This document shows positions 60,854 to 64,000 of a DNA stretch of 64,000 bases, piece by piece. Every line of letters begins with the position of its first letter. Position 1 is the first letter of the stretch. The translations under genes were made by a program, and so were the position numbers. The DNA comes from Deltaproteobacteria bacterium. GTDB lineage: Bacteria; Myxococcota_A; UBA796; UBA2385. The DNA is taken from positions 62,001 through 126,000 of the forward strand of contig JAGYJW010000007.1 of NCBI GenBank assembly GCA_018401435.1. Direction: 5' to 3'. Under the pieces are notes generated by a model that was not told where the DNA came from, searched no databases, and saw nothing but the letters and a program-made list of their open reading frames with translations.

Positions 60854-61717
60854 TCAGAGATCCTCGTCGAGGGTGCCCATGCCACCTGCCACGAATTCCC
60901 GCACATAGCGCTGGTCGCTGTTGCGGGCTTCTTCGGGGGTGCCCACAAAGGAGATGCGCCGCTCGTGAACCATGGCGAGTCGGTCGGTCACGGTGAAGAC
61001 CGTGTCCATGTCGTGGGTCACGACCAGGCTGGTCACCCCCAGCTCTTCCTGCAGCCGCAAGATGATGCCGTTGATGCGCCGCACATTGATGGGGTCGAGG
61101 CCGGTGGTGGGCTCGTCGTAGAGGATGACCTCGGGCTGCACGGCGATGGCCCGCGCCAGGCCCACCCGCTTCTTCATGCCGCCCGAGAGCTGGGCGGGGA
61201 ATTTCTCTTCGATGCCGGGCATGTCCACCATCTTGAGCACCTCGGTCACCCGCCGGTCCATCTTGGCTTCGTCCCCCCAGCGGTGCTCGCGCAGGGGGTA
61301 CTTGATGTTGTCCGCCACCGACATCGAGTCGAAGAGGGCCGCACCTTGGAATAGAAAGGCGACCCGGGCCCGCAGCGCCAGCAGCTGGGCGTTGTCCATC
61401 TCGGTGACCTCCTGGCCAAAGGCCTGGATGCTGCCCGAGGTGGTGGGCAGCAGGCCGATGAGCAGCTTGAGCAGCACGCTCTTGCCCACGCCCGAACCGC
61501 CGATGATCGTCAGGGTCTCGCCCGGGTAGACCTGCAGGTCCAGGCCTTCGTAGATGCTGAGCTTGCCGAATCGTTTGTGCACATTCTCGAAGCGCAGGAT
61601 GGCTTCGGTACCCGGCGCCGGCAGAACGCGATGGGTCTTGCCCACATCGTCTCTGCGGCTGGCGCGGTCGTCCTCGGGGGGGGCGCCGGGGCTGTCGGGG
61701 GGGAGGGAATCAGGCAT
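60854..61717 (-). CDS. mlaF: MlaF-type ABC transporter ATP-binding protein
   Basis: A 287-residue ABC ATPase of the Mla/Mkl lipid-transport type. Seen: VHKRFGKLSIYEGLDL, IIGGSGVGKSVLLK (Walker A), VAFLFQGAALFDS (Q-loop), AQLSGGMKKRVGLARA (signature), VILYDEPTTGLDPINVRRI (Walker B) and LVVTHDM (H-loop). It powers phospholipid movement between the two membranes with the MlaE permease. It overlaps mlaE by 8 bp. No MCE (MlaD-like) gene follows: the next gene is on the other strand. Confidence 0.9.
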   Translation of the reverse strand: MPDSLPPDSPGAPPEDDRASRRDDVGKTHRVLPAPGTEAILRFENVHKRFGKLSIYEGLDLQVYPGETLTIIGGSGVGKSVLLKLLIGLLPTTSGSIQAFGQEVTEMDNAQLLALRARVAFLFQGAALFDSMSVADNIKYPLREHRWGDEAKMDRRVTEVLKMVDMPGIEEKFPAQLSGGMKKRVGLARAIAVQPEVILYDEPTTGLDPINVRRINGIILRLQEELGVTSLVVTHDMDTVFTVTDRLAMVHERRISFVGTPEEARNSDQRYVREFVAGGMGTLDEDL

Positions 61718-62468
61718 AGATCTTCATCAGGATCTGGCTGAGGAAGAAGTCGGCCACCAGGATGGTGACCGAGGTGAAGACCACAGTGGAGGTGGTTGCC
61801 TTGCCCACTGCGACCGATCCGCCATGCACCTTCATGCCGTTCCAGCAGGCGATGATGGCGATGATGGAGCCAAAGAAGAGGCTCTTGATGAGCCCGTGCA
61901 TCACGTCGTCCACCGTCAGGGTCTCGACCATCTGTTGGGTGGCAAAGGTTGCGGTGAGCCCAACATCCAACATGGTGATGAGGGCGCCCCCCGCGCAGCC
62001 GATCACATCGGCCATGATGGTGAGCAAGGGGATGGCCAGGGTCATGGCCAGAACCCGCGGCACCACCAGCTTGCGCACCGGATCCGCCCCCAAGGCGCGG
62101 ATGGCGTCGATCTGTTCGGTGACCGCCATGCTGCCCAGCTCGGCCGTGAAGCCCGCCCCCACGCGACCGCCCACCAGCAAGGCCGTCAGCACGGGGCCCA
62201 GCTCCCGCACGATGCCCAGGGCCACGATCTTTCCCGTATAGACGGTGGCCCCGAAGGGCTCCAGGCCCACCGCGAACTGGGCGGCCATCACCATGCCGGT
62301 GAAGGTGGCGGTGAGCACGGTGATGCTGGTGCTGTCCACCCCCCCCTGCTCCAGCTGGGTGAGGGTGAGGTCGAATTCAAAGGGGGGCCGCACGATCTCG
62401 CGCAGGGTGCGCCCCGTGAGGATCGACACCTCGCCCAGGGCCTCAAAGAAGGGGAGCAGGGGGTTCAC
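61710..62468 (-). CDS. mlaE: MlaE-type ABC transporter permease
   Basis: A 252-residue inner-membrane permease of the MlaE family. Seen: ITVLTATFTGMVMAAQFAVG, GIVRELGPVLTALLVGGRVG (the ELGPVLTALLxAGRxG hallmark), AELGSMAVTEQIDAIRALG, DPVRKLVVPRVLAM and a C-terminal helix pair. It works with MlaF in retrograde or anterograde phospholipid trafficking. Coupled by overlap both to mlaF and to the upstream lipoprotein gene (ATGA). Confidence 0.92.
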   Translation of the reverse strand: MNPLLPFFEALGEVSILTGRTLREIVRPPFEFDLTLTQLEQGGVDSTSITVLTATFTGMVMAAQFAVGLEPFGATVYTGKIVALGIVRELGPVLTALLVGGRVGAGFTAELGSMAVTEQIDAIRALGADPVRKLVVPRVLAMTLAIPLLTIMADVIGCAGGALITMLDVGLTATFATQQMVETLTVDDVMHGLIKSLFFGSIIAIIACWNGMKVHGGSVAVGKATTSTVVFTSVTILVADFFLSQILMKIYA

Positions 62469-62965
62469 GGTTCGAGGCCGCGGCTCTTGAAGCCCTGCAC
62501 CATCTGCACGAAGTCGGGCCAGCCCTGCTCAAAGGTGGCGGGGGGCGCGATGTAGAGCAGGTCGTAGAGGCAGTCATCCTGCTTGGTGACCATGACGCCC
62601 ACCTTCACCTTCACCCCGTCGAGCTGCCCGCTGATCACCTGGATCAGGGCCTCGCGGCGGTCCAAGATCAGGGACTCGATGCGTTCGGGCTCGCCCCGGG
62701 CGATGCCCCAGCCCAGGTGCCTCGCGAGGTCGGCCAGCTGCCCATCTTCGTAGCGGGTGCCGCAATTGGCGTCGCCGTAGATGCTGCCGGAGATGCCGCC
62801 GTGAAACCAGGCGCGATCGGCGCTGCCGGGGTCCACTCGGGCCCAACCCGGGCCGGGCTGGCCCAGGCTGAAGCGGGGGCCGTCGTTGTTGCCGCCGCGG
62901 CGACCCTTGGCGCAGCCGCTCAGGACCACCAGGGCCAGCATGCAGAGACGGAGACCCACCCTCAC
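62465..62965 (-). CDS. hypothetical lipoprotein in the Mla-like operon
   Basis: A 166-residue predicted lipoprotein starting at GTG 62965 (signal peptide ending ALVVLSGC). Mature part: GWARVDPGSADRAWFHGGIS, ANCGTRYEDGQLADLARHLG, EALIQVISGQLDGVKVKVGV and DDCLYDLLYIAPPATFEQG, with a Cys pair. No known family recognised, but the position between an ABC ATPase and mlaE, with GTGA and ATGA overlaps on both sides, suggests a periplasmic or membrane partner in lipid transport. Confidence 0.7.
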   Translation of the reverse strand: MRVGLRLCMLALVVLSGCAKGRRGGNNDGPRFSLGQPGPGWARVDPGSADRAWFHGGISGSIYGDANCGTRYEDGQLADLARHLGWGIARGEPERIESLILDRREALIQVISGQLDGVKVKVGVMVTKQDDCLYDLLYIAPPATFEQGWPDFVQMVQGFKSRGLEP

Positions 62966-63711
62966 TGTGCCCCCCCCGCGCGGGCGGCGCCGGCCTCTTC
63001 TTCGGTGATCTGCATGAAGACCTGCTCCAAGTCGGTCGAGTCGTGTCCGCTCAACAGCTCGTCTACCGCGCCGAGGGCCACCAGGCGGCCCTTGTAGAGG
63101 ATGCCCACGCGGTCGCAGACCTCCTGGGCCGTGTCCAGCGAGTGGGTGGAGAGGAAGACCGTGCGCCCCGAGTCGGCGACCTCGCGGAAGCGCTCCTTGA
63201 TGCGCCGGGCGCCGTGGGGGTCCAGGCCCACCATGGGCTCGTCCACAATCAACACCCGGGGTTCATGCAGCAAGGCAGCCGACAGCACCAGGCGCTGCTT
63301 CATGCCGTGGCTATAGGCCTCGATCAGCTCGTCTGCCCGGACCAGCAGGTCGTTGTCGGCCAGCAGCATGTCGCCGCGCTCGGCGGTGCGGGCGGGGTCC
63401 ATGCCATAGATGCCCCCCACGAATTGCAGGAATTCCCGCGCGGTGAGCTTGTCGTAGAGGTAGGGCCGATCGGGGATATAGCCCACCCGGCGCTTGCTTT
63501 CGACGGGTTCTTCCACGATGTCGATGCCGTCGATGAGGATGCGGCCCGATGTGGGCGTGAGCACCCCCGCGAGCATGCGGATGGTGGTGGTCTTGCCCGC
63601 GCCATTGGGGCCCAGGAAGCCGAAGACCTCGCCGGCGTGCACATGCAGGTCCAGGGGCTGGAGGGCCTGGAAGCTGCCGTAGCGCTTCTCGACGGCTTCG
63701 AGGCGGATCAT
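62962..63711 (-). CDS. ABC transporter ATP-binding protein, ABC-2/NatA-like
   Basis: A 249-residue ABC ATPase. I start at ATG 63711, with GGAG seven bases upstream, rather than at an earlier ATG. Seen: VEKRYGSFQALQPLDL, GFLGPNGAGKTTTIRML (Walker A), RRVGYIPDRPYLYDKLT (Q-loop region), EAYSHGMKQRLVLSAAL (signature, YSHGMKQ), VLIVDEPMVGLDPHG (Walker B) and LSTHSLD. Such ATPases pair with ABC-2 permeases, none of which is adjacent in the window; the upstream gene runs past the right edge. Coupled to the small lipoprotein by GTGA overlap. Confidence 0.88.
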   Translation of the reverse strand: MIRLEAVEKRYGSFQALQPLDLHVHAGEVFGFLGPNGAGKTTTIRMLAGVLTPTSGRILIDGIDIVEEPVESKRRVGYIPDRPYLYDKLTAREFLQFVGGIYGMDPARTAERGDMLLADNDLLVRADELIEAYSHGMKQRLVLSAALLHEPRVLIVDEPMVGLDPHGARRIKERFREVADSGRTVFLSTHSLDTAQEVCDRVGILYKGRLVALGAVDELLSGHDSTDLEQVFMQITEEEAGAARAGGAQ

Positions 63712-63772
63712 GGACGGGCTCCAGAGCGGGGCATCGACGGGCTGGATGGGCCCCCTATCACCCTGGTTGGCC

Positions 63773-64000
63773 TCATTGATCGCCATCCAGGCGTTGAAAG
63801 CCCAGGCGGCCCATCACGGCCATGATCTCGACCTGCCGGTCCAGGTCCCCTTCCGCCAGCTTGATGTGGGTGGCGTCGGCGGGGGTCTGGCCAAAGGTGG
63901 GGTCTACTGGCACCCAGTCGCTGTCTCCGCCCAGCCGGACCTCGGGCCAGGCGTGGTAGTAGAAGGCGCCCACGGGGCCGATGCGGTCGCTGTAGACCAC
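63773..64000 (-). CDS. transglutaminase-like domain protein, 5' end outside window
   Basis: C-terminal 75 residues of a protein that continues past the right edge. GAFYYHAWPEVRL and WVPVDPTFGQTPADATHIKL carry the His and Asp expected in the papain-like transglutaminase core; the catalytic Cys would be outside. The tail DRQVEIMAVMGRLGFQRL fits a common ending of bacterial members. It stops 61 bp before the ABC ATPase start on the same strand and is probably the first visible gene of that operon. Confidence 0.72.
   Translation of the reverse strand: MVYSDRIGPVGAFYYHAWPEVRLGGDSDWVPVDPTFGQTPADATHIKLAEGDLDRQVEIMAVMGRLGFQRLDGDQ

Noticed and set aside
1..64000. tRNA, rRNA or riboswitch genes
   Set aside because: No cloverleaf with conserved T-loop, no rRNA sequence and no known riboswitch core noticed on either strand; a covariance-model scan was not possible.

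Overview
The window is 64 kb of very GC-rich bacterial DNA, dense with genes on both strands. It suggests a member of the Myxococcota or a neighbouring deltaproteobacterial lineage. The clues are a lipoprotein with MopE-type DCDDxxP/DxDCDG repeats followed by FG-GAP sequence, a protein with an AgmX/PglI-like C-terminal tail, more than a dozen predicted lipoproteins (several with Asp-Gly-rich linkers), an ASPIC/UnbV repeat protein, and a pathway-like set for tryptophan breakdown. I see no rRNA, tRNA or CRISPR array. Outside the insertion sequence, no stretch longer than about 250 bases lacks a gene.

Layout. 1-5.7 kb: a MopE-repeat lipoprotein, then two divergent pairs of radical-SAM genes around a small lipoprotein. 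5.7-7.5 kb: an ISAs1-like insertion sequence with a decayed transposase, terminal inverted repeats and a 9-bp target duplication. 7.5-10 kb: a Lon-like protease split by a frameshift. 10.6-17.1 kb: a minus-strand operon bioB-bioF-cysD-cysN/C-bioA that mixes biotin synthesis with sulfate activation. 17.2-24.8 kb: a nucleotidyl cyclase, a pair of M16 peptidase genes (the first interrupted by an antisense transketolase fragment), a KAP NTPase and pyrF. 24.8-35 kb: a FabL-like reductase, a TPR protein, a zincin-like lipoprotein, an SDR/LLM/asparaginase/VOC group, a lipoprotein with a Hint domain, and an aldehyde dehydrogenase. 35-46 kb: a UvrD helicase with an inserted DnaQ-like exonuclease, a MATE exporter, an SDR and membrane dipeptidase pair, a START-domain protein and several envelope proteins. 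46-57 kb: a diguanylate cyclase, an amnB-amnA/amnD-kynB-sulfotransferase operon, two YG-rich lipoproteins, a prolyl oligopeptidase and tryptophan 2,3-dioxygenase. 57-64 kb: three lipoproteins (an ASPIC/UnbV protein, a hydrolase fold lacking its serine, and one of unknown type), then an MlaE/MlaF-type ABC system with a second ABC ATPase and the end of a transglutaminase-like gene.

How they work together. Tryptophan dioxygenase, kynurenine formamidase, an aminophenol-type extradiol dioxygenase, an aminomuconate-semialdehyde-type dehydrogenase and a RidA-type deaminase are all within 24 kb. Together they look like most of a route from tryptophan to 2-aminomuconate and 4-oxalocrotonate, although a kynurenine hydroxylase and a kynureninase are not in the window. 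The sulfate-activation genes could supply sulfur for biotin and other cofactors. The CysC-like half of the fused protein has lost its P-loop lysine, so it probably does not make PAPS.

Caution. At least twelve genes are broken by single-base frame changes in GC-rich runs. That many in otherwise conserved essential genes (pyrF, bioB, bioF) points to residual sequencing error rather than decay. I give full gene spans and mark each break. All family assignments come from reading motifs by eye; no database search was run.
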